Below are positions 55,316 to 63,698 of a stretch of DNA of 64,000 bases, piece by piece. The stretch is from Salinisphaera sp052044135 (GTDB taxonomy: Bacteria > Pseudomonadota > Gammaproteobacteria > Nevskiales > Salinisphaeraceae), in contig NZ_JBQDYF010000020.1 of the NCBI RefSeq assembly GCF_052044135.1, forward strand, positions 1 to 64,000, in the 5' to 3' direction. The translations under genes were made by a program, and so were the position numbers. The notes beneath the pieces were generated by a model. That model was not told the DNA's origin, ran no database searches, and was given only the letters and a program-made list of their open reading frames with translations. The stretch's first letter is position 1; each line of letters begins with the position of its first letter.

Positions 55316-56215
55316 ATGAGCACGAACGAAGATCAAGCACGACGCCGCGTACATCGACGCATGCTCGATCCGCAGCTATCGCCCAACTTCCTCAACTCGA
55401 AGCTGGAGTGGCGACGGCTGTTCGCTGAACTGTGGGGTACGTTTCTGCTGGTTATGGTAGCGGCTGGCGGCGGCGTCGTGCGCGCGGTCAGCGACGGGCA
55501 GCTGAGTCTGGCGATGATCGTGGTGGCGCCGGGGATGATGGTGATGGCCATCATCTACTTCATGGGGGCGGTTAGCGGCGCACACCTCAACCCGGCGGTA
55601 ACGCTGGCCTTTGCCGTACGCCGAAATTTTCCGTGGCGCCGCGTGCCGGGCTACTGCCTGGCACAACTGGCCGGTGGGGTCGCTGCCGCCGTCTTTCTGC
55701 GCAGCCTTTTCGGCACGGCCGGCCTGCTCGGGGCCACGGTGCCCGGCCCCGGCATCAGCAGCTGCACGGCCCTGGTGATCGAAGTGGTGCTGACGGCAGG
55801 ATTGGTGAACACGATCCTTGGCACCGCATCCGGGGCGCGCAATATCGGTACCAATGGCGCGCTGGCGGTGGGCGCCTATATTGCGCTTGCCGGTCTGTGG
55901 GCCGCTCCGATCAGCGGTGCGTCGATGAACCCGGTGCGGTCGCTGGGGCCGGACCTGATCCGCTGGAATTTCCAGACCTCCTGGGTCTACGTCGTCGGCC
56001 CGGTGCTGGGCGCGCTGGTGGGTGTCGTTTTCGAATGGCTGCTCCGGGGCAAGGCCACCTCCGCCGGTGCAATCGCGGCCCAGGGGTCGTTGGAATTCGA
56101 GGATTCGATGCGGACGGACGAGCCGCGACCGTACGCCGGTCCGAGCCGGACGCGTCACGCGATCGACCCTGCGAACGCAAAGGCTCGAATCCACTCGTCA
56201 CGCGACCCGGATTGA
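55316..56215 (+). CDS. MIP/aquaporin-family channel
   Basis: A 299-residue six-helix channel for water or small solutes. The first pore motif is NPA (92-94, SGAHLNPAVTLAF); the second is NPV (205-207, SGASMNPVRSLGPD) where NPA is usual. A 35-residue soluble N-terminus and a 45-residue charged C-terminus flank the core. It starts 36 bases after the proton pump gene and is probably in that operon. Glycerol or water cannot be distinguished from sequence here. Confidence 0.9.
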   Translation: MSTNEDQARRRVHRRMLDPQLSPNFLNSKLEWRRLFAELWGTFLLVMVAAGGGVVRAVSDGQLSLAMIVVAPGMMVMAIIYFMGAVSGAHLNPAVTLAFAVRRNFPWRRVPGYCLAQLAGGVAAAVFLRSLFGTAGLLGATVPGPGISSCTALVIEVVLTAGLVNTILGTASGARNIGTNGALAVGAYIALAGLWAAPISGASMNPVRSLGPDLIRWNFQTSWVYVVGPVLGALVGVVFEWLLRGKATSAGAIAAQGSLEFEDSMRTDEPRPYAGPSRTRHAIDPANAKARIHSSRDPD

Positions 56216-56272
56216 ACCCCGGCTGGTCTGCCGCGGGGTGCCGTCACAGCTGCGCTCGACTGCGGGTCGCAG

Positions 56273-56640
56273 ATGATGGTGATCATGTTGTCGGCGAAGG
56301 GCGGCTGGGCCGGCATCGACCAGGGCGTCCGCCATACATTGGCTGCCCACAGTAGACCGGTGGTCGGCTACGACTGGCTGCGCTATTACGGCAGCTCATG
56401 TCGGCCAAAGAGGCAGCGCGCGGTCCGTGTGCCGGGTCATGCGGTCTGACCGCAGTCATTGGCACAAACCGCATGTGCTGTTGATCGGCTATTCACGGGG
56501 CGGCGATGTGATGGCGTTTCGGGCCAACGGGTTGCCGGCCGACGGTCTGAACGCTGTTGTGTGCGCCGGGATGTCCGGTTTCGGGGCCGAAGCTCAGTTC
56601 GAGTTCCATTTTTTCATTCCGGCCGGCCGCTCGCCTGTGT
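56273..56640 (+). pseudogene. Broken virJ/acvB-type hydrolase gene
   Basis: Two frames together resemble the AcvB/VirJ alpha/beta hydrolase. The first (56273-56449) reads VIMLSAKGGWAGIDQGV and RPVVGYDWLRYYGSS, like the VirJ LSGDGGWA and DSLRYYW motifs, then stops at TGA 56447. The second, in the +1 frame (from about 56450), reads SHWHKPHVLLIGYSRGGDV with the nucleophile GYSxGxD, and later AEAQFEFHF. The N-terminal domain and the C-terminus are missing. It is a frameshifted, truncated remnant. The stretch 56641-56808 shows no gene. Confidence 0.75.
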
Positions 56641-56808
56641 GGGGCGGCGTACAGACGGCGGGGTGCGGTCGCCGCAGGCTGATAGTAGGCGCAGCTGCGA
56701 GTCGAAGAATTGAAGTTCACTTCACCGTCCTCACGGCAGCGCCGCGACAAGCTGACCAAATCGGAGGGGAATCGCGGGGCATACCGCATCCGAACAGGAG
56801 GGCCGACG

Positions 56809-56913
56809 ATGAGTAATGGGCTCCGTGGTACGTCGCCGATGTTTCCGGGCGCCGGTCTGACTGCACGTTCGCGCCAGTGCGCGCCGAAACGGGGATCGCG
56901 CCGTGACGGCTGA
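56809..56913 (+). CDS. 34-residue leader ORF overlapping atpD
   Basis: An ATG with a strong AGGAGG ribosome site (about 56797-56802) opens a 34-codon frame, MSNGLRGTSPMFPGAG then a basic, Ser/Arg-rich end. Its stop (56911-56913) lies inside the start of atpD (GTG at 56903), an 11-base overlap. atpD itself has no good ribosome site, so ribosomes from the leader may re-initiate on atpD. The peptide sequence has no recognised function. Confidence 0.5.
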   Translation: MSNGLRGTSPMFPGAGLTARSRQCAPKRGSRRDG

Positions 56914-58354
56914 TCCGCAAGCTACCCCGGACGGTGTCATCGTGGCCGTGCGCGGCAGCGTGGTGGATGTGGGCTTCGCGGCGCATCTGCCACCCATCTA
57001 TACGATTTTATACGCTGGCGACGACGGCGAGATCGTGATGGAAGTGTTGTCCCAGCTTGATGCGCGCCGGGTGCGCGCGATCGCGCTGACGTCGACGCAG
57101 GGCCTGGCGCGTGATATGCCGGTGACCGACAGCGGCGGGCCGCTGCGCGCGCCGGTGGGTAAAGCCTTGTTGTCGCGCATGTTCGATGTGTTCGGCCAGG
57201 CTATCGACGGTTTACCGCCGCCGCAGAACATGGCCTGGCGCAGCGTGCATCAGGCGCCGCCGCCGTTGGTCGAACGCTCGACCCGGTCCGAGATCTTCGC
57301 CACCGGCATCAAGGCCATCGATGTGCTGGTGCCGCTGGAGCGGGGCGGCAAGGCAGGTCTGTTCGGTGGCGCCGGTGTTGGCAAGACGGTGCTCCTGACC
57401 GAGATCATTCACAACATGATCGGACGGGCGCACGGCGTGAGCCTGTTCTGCGGCATCGGCGAGCGTTGCCGTGAAGGCGCCGATCTCTACCATGCCATGG
57501 AAGCAGCGGGCGTGTTGCCGAACATGGTGATGGTGTTCGGGCAGATGAACGAGCCGCCGGGTGCCCGTTTCCGGGTCGGCCATGCCGCCCTGACCATGGC
57601 CGAGTATTTTCGCGACGTCGAACATCGTGACGTGCTGCTGCTGATCGACAACATCTTTCGTTTCATTCAGGCCGGTATGGAAGTCTCGGGCCTGATGGGT
57701 CAGATGCCGTCCCGGCTGGGTTATCAGCCGACCATGAGCACGGAACTGGCCGGGCTGGAGGAGCGGATTGCCAACACCCGAGCCGGCGCGATCACCGCGA
57801 TCGAGGCGGTCTATGTGCCGGCCGACGATCTCACCGATCCGGCCGCCGTGCATGTGTTCTCGCATCTTTCGTCGTCGATCGTTCTCTCGCGCAAGCGCGC
57901 CAGCGAAGGCCTGTACCCGGCGATCGATCTGCTGCGATCCAACTCCAAGATGGCGACGCCCGGGATCGTGGGTGCGGCGCATTACGCGCTGGCGAGCGAG
58001 ATCCGTCGAACCCTGGCCCAGTACGATGAGCTCAAGGACATCATCGCCATGCTCGGGCTTGAGCAGTTGTCGGTCGATGACCGCAAGGTCGTTGCCCGGG
58101 CACGCCGGCTCGAGCGTTTCCTCACCCAGCCGTTTTCCGCCACCGAACAGTTCAGCGGTATTCCGGGGCAGCAGGTCAGCCTCGCGGACGCGCTCGACGG
58201 TTGCCGGCGCATCCTCAGTGACGAGTTCGCCAACGTGCCGGAACAGGCGCTGTACATGATCGGGGCCATCGGCGACGTCGCCGACGCGGCATCGACAACG
58301 GCCGGCTCGGCACCCGCGGCCGCGTCCGAACCGGAGGCCCGCCATGCGTCTTGA
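56903..58354 (+). CDS. atpD: N-ATPase subunit beta
   Basis: A 483-residue catalytic beta subunit. The Walker A is FGGAGVGKTVL, followed by GIGERCREG, the Walker B LLLIDNIFRFIQAG and LGYQPTMSTELA. In N-ATPases beta comes first, and the gene order here (D-C-Q-R-B-E-F-A-G) is exactly the N-ATPase order, distinct from the housekeeping order. The GTG start overlaps the leader ORF; the stop overlaps atpC by 11 bases. It has an Ala-rich C-terminal tail. Confidence 0.93.
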   Translation: MTADPQATPDGVIVAVRGSVVDVGFAAHLPPIYTILYAGDDGEIVMEVLSQLDARRVRAIALTSTQGLARDMPVTDSGGPLRAPVGKALLSRMFDVFGQAIDGLPPPQNMAWRSVHQAPPPLVERSTRSEIFATGIKAIDVLVPLERGGKAGLFGGAGVGKTVLLTEIIHNMIGRAHGVSLFCGIGERCREGADLYHAMEAAGVLPNMVMVFGQMNEPPGARFRVGHAALTMAEYFRDVEHRDVLLLIDNIFRFIQAGMEVSGLMGQMPSRLGYQPTMSTELAGLEERIANTRAGAITAIEAVYVPADDLTDPAAVHVFSHLSSSIVLSRKRASEGLYPAIDLLRSNSKMATPGIVGAAHYALASEIRRTLAQYDELKDIIAMLGLEQLSVDDRKVVARARRLERFLTQPFSATEQFSGIPGQQVSLADALDGCRRILSDEFANVPEQALYMIGAIGDVADAASTTAGSAPAAASEPEARHAS

Positions 58355-58739
58355 AGTGTTGCTGCCGTTCAAGGTGTTCGCCGATGTGCCGGACGTACTG
58401 CGCGTGATCGCCGATACCGCGGCCGGCTCGCTCGGGCTGTTGCCGCATCGGCTCGACTGTGCGGTCGCGTTGCGGCCCGGCATTCTGACCTACGAGACAG
58501 CCGCGGCCGGTGCGGTCTATATCGCGGTTGATGCTGGCGTGCTCGTCAAGACCGGAACGGCCGTTTTGGTCGCCGTGAGGCAGGCCGTCGGCGGCGCCGA
58601 TCTTGAAACGCTGCAGGATGCGGTGGCCAACGAATTTCTCGAACTCGACGCCGCCCAGCGCCAGGCGCGGGCTGCCAGTGCCCGGATCGAAAGCGCGTTC
58701 ATGCGGCGCATTGTGGGGCTCGGCCATGAACGACGATGA
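58344..58739 (+). CDS. atpC: N-ATPase subunit epsilon
   Basis: A 131-residue epsilon subunit with the N-terminal beta barrel (MRLEVLLPFKVF, GSLGLLPHRLDCAVALRPGIL, VDAGVLVKTG) and a helical C-terminus. It overlaps atpD at its start and atpQ by 14 bases at its end. As second gene after beta it fits the N-ATPase layout. Confidence 0.88.
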   Translation: MRLEVLLPFKVFADVPDVLRVIADTAAGSLGLLPHRLDCAVALRPGILTYETAAAGAVYIAVDAGVLVKTGTAVLVAVRQAVGGADLETLQDAVANEFLELDAAQRQARAASARIESAFMRRIVGLGHERR

Positions 58740-59076
58740 TCGCCAGAAACGGCTGGCGGCTAGCGAGGACCGCTTCACCCGTCAAATTGCTGCCAAGACG
58801 GCACGAAAGCGGCGAGCGCTGAACCGGCGCCGTACCGGCGTCTGGTATGGCCTGGGCATGTCCGGACTGATTGGCTGGTCGGTCGCGGTGCCAACCGTGG
58901 GGGGGGCGCTGCTCGGGCTTTGGCTGGACGGGCGCCATCCGGGCGGTCAGTCCTGGACGCTGGTGCTGCTGGTGGCCGGGCTGGTGATTGGCGGCGCCAA
59001 CGCCTGGCATTGGGTGGCTCGCGAACAGAAAGCGTTGCGCAACGACGACGAGGATGAGGAGGACTGTGATGAGTAA
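58726..59076 (+). CDS. atpQ: N-ATPase subunit AtpQ
   Basis: A 116-residue two-helix protein, AtpI-like (AtpQ in N-ATPase nomenclature), probably helping c-ring assembly. Basic N-terminus (about 1-38), helices near 43-66 and 74-95 (WTLVLLVAGLVIGGANAW), acidic C-terminus (NDDEDEEDCDE). It starts within atpC and overlaps atpR by 8 bases. Confidence 0.85.
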   Translation: MNDDDRQKRLAASEDRFTRQIAAKTARKRRALNRRRTGVWYGLGMSGLIGWSVAVPTVGGALLGLWLDGRHPGGQSWTLVLLVAGLVIGGANAWHWVAREQKALRNDDEDEEDCDE

Positions 59077-59359
59077 TCTCCCGGAACTGGGTCTTGCGCT
59101 GCTGGCGGGCGGTGCACTGGGTACATTCTTTTTCGGCGGCCTGTGGTGGACACTGCGGCGCGGCCTCGCGTCCCCACAGCCGGCGCTGTGGCTTGGCCCG
59201 AGCCTGCTGGTGCGGATCGGCGTGACGGTGGCCGGCTTCTATGTCGTGGGCCAGGGCGACTGGCACCGACTGCTGGCCTGCCTGATCGGGTTCGTGATTG
59301 CGCGCTTCATCGTGACCGCCTGGCTACCCATTCGGTCGACAGCGGGGACGGCGCCGTGA
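59069..59359 (+). CDS. atpR: N-ATPase subunit AtpR
   Basis: A 96-residue membrane protein of the family found only in N-ATPase operons. Three hydrophobic segments: LALLAGGALGTFFFGGLWW, PSLLVRIGVTVAGFYVV and LLACLIGFVIARFIVTAW. Charged residues (Arg within helices 2 and 3) are typical; it is thought to stabilise the c-ring interface. It ends in a GTGA overlap with atpB. Confidence 0.85.
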   Translation: MSNLPELGLALLAGGALGTFFFGGLWWTLRRGLASPQPALWLGPSLLVRIGVTVAGFYVVGQGDWHRLLACLIGFVIARFIVTAWLPIRSTAGTAP

Positions 59360-60069
59360 ACCTCAGCTCCGATCAGGTTGTGCTGTGGCGGATGGGTTTC
59401 GCCACGTTCAACCTGACCATCGTCACCACCTGGGGCTTGATGGCGATACTCACCCTGGGTTCGTATCTGATCACGCGGCGGCTGGTCACGGATGGACCGA
59501 TATCGCGCTGGCAGGCAGCTCTCGAGTTGATCGTCACGACCCTTATCGCCCAGATCGGGGAGTCAGGCCTCGAACAGCCGCGACGTTATCTCGTCTTTCT
59601 GGGCAGTTTGTTCCTGTTTCTGGCCACGGCTAACGTTTGCACCGTCATTCCCGGCTACCAACCACCGACCGGCTCGCTTTCGACCACCGCAGCGCTGGCA
59701 CTGTGCGTATTCGTGGCCGTGCCGTTCTTCGGCATCCGCGAGCAGGGCATGCCGGCCTATCTCAAGACCTATCTGCAGCCGACCGCGATCATGCTGCCAT
59801 TCAACATCATCAGCGAGCTGTCGCGCACGCTGGCGCTGGCGATCCGCCTGTTCGGCAACATGATGAGTGGTGCCATGATCATCGCCATTCTGATCACGAT
59901 CACGCCGCTACTGTTCCCGATCGTCATGACCGCCCTCGGCCTGCTCACGGGCATGGTGCAGGCTTATATCTTCACCATTCTGGCGGCTGTCTATATCGCC
60001 GCTGCGACCGTTGTGCGACATCCGAAAGCCGAACCCGACACGACCGCGCCACCGCCGTCCGCCCCCTGA
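59356..60069 (+). CDS. atpB: N-ATPase subunit a
   Basis: A 237-residue subunit a forming the ion half-channels. The essential arginine is in helix SRTLALAIRLFGNMMSG. Earlier segments include ALELIVTTLIAQIGE and FLATANVCTVIPGYQPPTGS. The GTG at 59356 overlaps the atpR stop; longer readings shadow atpR. It has a Pro-rich C-terminus. Confidence 0.92.
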   Translation: MNLSSDQVVLWRMGFATFNLTIVTTWGLMAILTLGSYLITRRLVTDGPISRWQAALELIVTTLIAQIGESGLEQPRRYLVFLGSLFLFLATANVCTVIPGYQPPTGSLSTTAALALCVFVAVPFFGIREQGMPAYLKTYLQPTAIMLPFNIISELSRTLALAIRLFGNMMSGAMIIAILITITPLLFPIVMTALGLLTGMVQAYIFTILAAVYIAAATVVRHPKAEPDTTAPPPSAP

Positions 60070-60088
60070 CTGCCACACGAGAACGTCC

Positions 60089-60370
60089 ATGGACAGCAGC
60101 ACAATGATCGCCATCGTATCGATCTTCACCGCCGGATTTACGACCGGTATCGGTTGTCTCGGCCCGGCGTTCGGCGAGGGTCGGGCAGTCGCCAGCGCGC
60201 TCGCTTCGCTGGCCCAGCAGCCGGACGCCGCGGCCACCATCACCCGGACTCTTTTCGTGGGTCTGGCCATGATCGAGTCGACCGCGATCTACTGTTTCGT
60301 CGTGTCGATGATTCTGATCTTCGCCAATCCGTTCTGGGGCCACGTCACGGCCGCGGCCGGCGGGCAGTGA
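60089..60370 (+). CDS. atpE: N-ATPase subunit c
   Basis: A 93-residue two-helix rotor subunit. The ion-binding carboxylate is Glu63 in GLAMIESTAIYCF, with Ser64, Thr65 and Tyr68 as in sodium-type rings. Helix 1 has a second carboxylate, Glu30 in GPAFGEGRAV, at the place of the Na+-ligand Gln of Ilyobacter c. Such two-carboxylate c subunits are known in N-ATPases. Whether the ion is Na+ or H+ cannot be read from this alone. Confidence 0.92.
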   Translation: MDSSTMIAIVSIFTAGFTTGIGCLGPAFGEGRAVASALASLAQQPDAAATITRTLFVGLAMIESTAIYCFVVSMILIFANPFWGHVTAAAGGQ

Positions 60371-60373
60371 AAC

Positions 60374-61219
60374 ATGCTGATCGACTGGTTCACCGTCGGC
60401 GCCCAGCTGGTCAATTTTCTAATCCTGGTATGGCTGCTCAAGCGGTTTCTGTATCAGCCGATCATGAAAGCCATCGACGCGCGCGAGGCGCTTATTGCCT
60501 CGGCGCTGGCCGATGCAAGCCGCAAGCAGTCAGCGGCGGACGCGGCACGCGAAGACTTTCTGGCGCGCAATGCCCAATTTGACGCCGATTGCGACGCGCT
60601 GATGGCCAAGGCCGCCGATGATGCCGCCGAAGAAGAGGCCCGGCTGCTGACCGACGCGCGTGCGGCGGGCGACGCGCTGCGGGCCCGCCAGCGGGCGGCG
60701 CTGCAGACCGAGCGCGCGAATCTGAGCGAGGCCATTGCGGGGCTCACGGGCCATGAAGTGCTGGCTGCAGCCCGCAAGACGCTGGTGGATCTGGCCGACG
60801 CCGAGCTGGAAGCGCGCATGGCCGCTGTCTTCGTTCGTCGCTTGCAGGAGATGGATCCGGCAGCGCAGGCCGCGTTGGCGGATGTATTGCGCGTTGCCAC
60901 CGAGCCGGCCTGTTTACGCAGTACGTTCGAACTGGACGGCCCGGCAAAAGCTGCGATCCAGCGGGCGCTGGATACGGTGGTCGGCGCCCCGGTCCCAATT
61001 GCCTTCCAGACCGCGCCGGACGAACTGTGCGGTATCGAATTGACGGCCGGCGGCCATAAGCTGGCGTGGCGCATCGAAGATTATCTTGCCGCGCTGGGCG
61101 ACAAGCTCGATAAGCTGCTTGCGGCGCAAGTCGCGTCGGCGGGCCCCAGCGACACGGCGCCAGCCGCCGATCCGGCAGCACAGACGGCACCGGATGCTGC
61201 GCCGGTCAAATCCTCATGA
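60374..61219 (+). CDS. atpF: N-ATPase subunit b, extended (b-delta-like)
   Basis: A 281-residue peripheral stalk subunit, longer than ordinary b (about 156). One N-terminal helix (QLVNFLILVWLLKRFLYQPI) is followed by a long Ala/Glu/Arg coiled coil (about 35-150) and a C-terminal delta-like part. No separate delta gene is in the operon, so this protein probably does both jobs. It has an Ala/Pro-rich end. Starts three bases after atpE; overlaps atpA by 4 bases. Confidence 0.88.
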   Translation: MLIDWFTVGAQLVNFLILVWLLKRFLYQPIMKAIDAREALIASALADASRKQSAADAAREDFLARNAQFDADCDALMAKAADDAAEEEARLLTDARAAGDALRARQRAALQTERANLSEAIAGLTGHEVLAAARKTLVDLADAELEARMAAVFVRRLQEMDPAAQAALADVLRVATEPACLRSTFELDGPAKAAIQRALDTVVGAPVPIAFQTAPDELCGIELTAGGHKLAWRIEDYLAALGDKLDKLLAAQVASAGPSDTAPAADPAAQTAPDAAPVKSS

Positions 61220-62757
61220 GCGTGTCGGCCCTGGTCCAGCCAGCCGTCGAGCGCGGCCTCGCGGGGCTGCGTGCATTGAGCGACGACGGCGCGCCGCAAC
61301 TGGCGCTGCGCGAAACCGGTACCGTCATTGCCGTTGCCACCGGTATTGCCACCGTGTCGGGCCTGCCGGGGGTGGGTTCGGAGGAATTGGTCCGGTTTCC
61401 CGACGGGCTGCTCGGCATTGCCTTCAACGTCGATGCCGATGCGATAGGGGTGGTTCTGCTCGGCGACTATCAACGGCTGCAGGCTGGTGACGCGGCCGAG
61501 CGGACCGGCCGGGTGATGGACGTGGCGGTCGGCGACGCGCTGCTCGGCAGGGTGGTGGATGGCCTCGGCGAGCCGCTGGACGATCTGGGTCCCGTAGCGG
61601 CAGGCCAGCGGCTGCCGGTCGAACGTCCGGCGCCGGCGATCATGGCCCGCGCCCCGGTGGAGGTGCCGTTACAGACCGGGCTGAAGGTCATCGATGCGCT
61701 GATCCCGATCGGGCGGGGCCAGCGCGAGCTCATCCTCGGTGATCGCCAGACCGGTAAGACCGCGATCGCGCTCGACGCCATTCTCAATCAGCGCGGCCAG
61801 GACGTGATCTGCGTGTACTGCGCGATCGGCCAGCGCGCGGCGGCGGTGGCTCAGGTGGTGGCGACCCTGCGAGAGCAGGGCGCGATGGACTACTGCGTGG
61901 TGGTGGTGGCCGAGGGCGAGCAGGCGCCGGGGCTGGCGTACATCACGCCGTATGCCGCGACCCGGATCGCCGAGTTCTTCATGGAAGCCGGGCGTGACGT
62001 GTTGATCGTCTATGACGATCTGACCCATCACGCCCGGGCCTATCGCGAGCTGTCGCTGTTGCTGCGCCGACCGCCTGGGCGAGAAGCATTTCCCGGCGAT
62101 ATCTTCTATATCCATTCGCGCTTGCTCGAGCGCGCGACGCACCTGGGCGAGGCCCTGGGAGGCGGTTCATTGACTGCACTGCCGATCATCGAGACCAATG
62201 CCCAGGACATCTCGGCCTATATCCCGACCAATCTGATCTCCATCACCGACGGCCAGATCTATCTGTCGCCGTCGCTGTTCGACCTCGGCGTGCTGCCGGC
62301 CGTGGACGTGGGCATGTCGGTATCGCGAGTGGGCGGGGCCGCCCAGCGTGCGGCCTATCGCGCCGTCGCCGGCAATCTCAAGATGGACTATGCCCAGTTC
62401 GAGGAACTGGAGACGTTTGCCCGCTTCGGCACCCGGCTGGATGATGCGACCCGCAAGGTCATCGCCCACGGCGAGCGTATCCGGGCCTGTCTCAAGCAGA
62501 CCAACGAGGCACCGGTGCCCGTGGCCGAGCAGATTACGGTGCTGCTGGCGCTTGCCGATGGGTTGCTCGATCCCGTCGAGCTCGCGCGGCTATCGGAGGC
62601 GGAGCAGGCGCTGCGGCGGGCAGCAGCCGACATGCCCGCGCAAGTCGCCGCGCGCCTGCTTTCGGCGGACAGGCTGTCGGATGCCGACCGTCAGGCGCTT
62701 GTTGCGGTGGCGACAACCGCGCTGGCGCCGTTTTCACCCGCAGAGGCGGCATCATGA
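61216..62757 (+). CDS. atpA: N-ATPase subunit alpha
   Basis: A 513-residue non-catalytic alpha subunit with nucleotide-binding GDRQTGKTAIALD, the LIVYDDLTHHARAYRELS Walker B region and the arginine-finger segment VGMSVSRVGGAAQ. Intact and full length. Begins in an ATGA overlap with atpF and ends in one with atpG. Confidence 0.94.
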   Translation: MSVSALVQPAVERGLAGLRALSDDGAPQLALRETGTVIAVATGIATVSGLPGVGSEELVRFPDGLLGIAFNVDADAIGVVLLGDYQRLQAGDAAERTGRVMDVAVGDALLGRVVDGLGEPLDDLGPVAAGQRLPVERPAPAIMARAPVEVPLQTGLKVIDALIPIGRGQRELILGDRQTGKTAIALDAILNQRGQDVICVYCAIGQRAAAVAQVVATLREQGAMDYCVVVVAEGEQAPGLAYITPYAATRIAEFFMEAGRDVLIVYDDLTHHARAYRELSLLLRRPPGREAFPGDIFYIHSRLLERATHLGEALGGGSLTALPIIETNAQDISAYIPTNLISITDGQIYLSPSLFDLGVLPAVDVGMSVSRVGGAAQRAAYRAVAGNLKMDYAQFEELETFARFGTRLDDATRKVIAHGERIRACLKQTNEAPVPVAEQITVLLALADGLLDPVELARLSEAEQALRRAAADMPAQVAARLLSADRLSDADRQALVAVATTALAPFSPAEAAS

Positions 62758-63698
62758 GCGAATCGATCCAGGATCTGCGCAAAAAGATCGGCGGTGCCGG
62801 TGATCTGCAGTCGGTGGTGCGGTCGATGAAGGCCCTGGCCGCGTCCAGCATCGTGCAGTATGAACAGGCGGTCCGGGCGCTGGGGGGCTACGAACAGACG
62901 GTCGCGACCGGTCTGGCGCTGTGCCTACGTCGTTCGATGGGTGCGGATGCCATGATCCAGCCCAGCCACTCGGGCCAGCCCGTCATCGGCGCTATCGTGT
63001 TGGGTTCCGATCAAGGCCTGGTTGGGCGCTTCAACGAGGTGCTGCTGGATTTCGTTATCCAGCACATTAGAGCAGTTGACGGCACGCCGGGGCCGATCTG
63101 GGTCGTCGGCGAGCGAATGCAGGCACTGATCGTCGACCGAGGCTTGAAAACGCTACAGCTGTCGCCGGTACCGACGTCCTCGCAAGGGATCGCGCCGTTG
63201 GTGGGTGAGCTTCTGGTCGAAATCGAGTCCGCTCAAGCGCGGGGGCGGTTCAGCGCACTCCATATCTTTCATAACCGGCCTCAAAATAGTGGCACCTACG
63301 CGCCGGCCGCCCGGGTGCTGTTGCCGCTGGACCCGGCCTGGCACCGTCAGCATGCCGAGCGCGCCTGGCCCGGACATCATGCTTGGCCCGAGGTGCTCGA
63401 CGGAGATCCGGCGGCCTTGCCGGCCTTCATCCGCGAATACCTGTTCGTGGTGCTATTCCAGGCCTGTGCCGAATCGCTGGCCAGCGAGAACGCCAGTCGT
63501 CTGGCTGCCATGCAGCGGGCGGATAAGAATATCGAGGATATTCTGGAGAGCCTCAATCAGCGTTTTCATCGCCAGCGCCAGGCCGCCATCGATGAGGAGC
63601 TGTTCGATGTCATCGCCGGTTATGAAGCGTTGTCTAAATCGGGGTCGGAGGTCGGTGCTCAGGTCATCGCATGCCAGGCTCGGAAGACCGCAATATGA
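62754..63698 (+). CDS. atpG: N-ATPase subunit gamma
   Basis: A 314-residue central-stalk subunit. The N-terminal helix (QDLRKKIGGAGDLQSVVRSMKALA) and the C-terminal coiled coil (ENASRLAAMQRADKNIEDIL) are recognisable; GSDQGLVGRFNE is the conserved early loop. It is more diverged than alpha and beta, as usual in N-ATPases. Last gene of the operon. Confidence 0.9.
   Translation: MSESIQDLRKKIGGAGDLQSVVRSMKALAASSIVQYEQAVRALGGYEQTVATGLALCLRRSMGADAMIQPSHSGQPVIGAIVLGSDQGLVGRFNEVLLDFVIQHIRAVDGTPGPIWVVGERMQALIVDRGLKTLQLSPVPTSSQGIAPLVGELLVEIESAQARGRFSALHIFHNRPQNSGTYAPAARVLLPLDPAWHRQHAERAWPGHHAWPEVLDGDPAALPAFIREYLFVVLFQACAESLASENASRLAAMQRADKNIEDILESLNQRFHRQRQAAIDEELFDVIAGYEALSKSGSEVGAQVIACQARKTAI

Noticed and set aside
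54509..55354. Long Gly/Arg/Leu-rich minus-strand frame antisense to the ATPase tail
   Set aside because: Repeat-derived shadow of the Pro/Ala-rich coding repeats.
56903..63698. Housekeeping F-type ATP synthase
   Set aside because: Gene order starts with beta, AtpQ and AtpR are present, and there is no separate delta gene; this is the N-ATPase arrangement.
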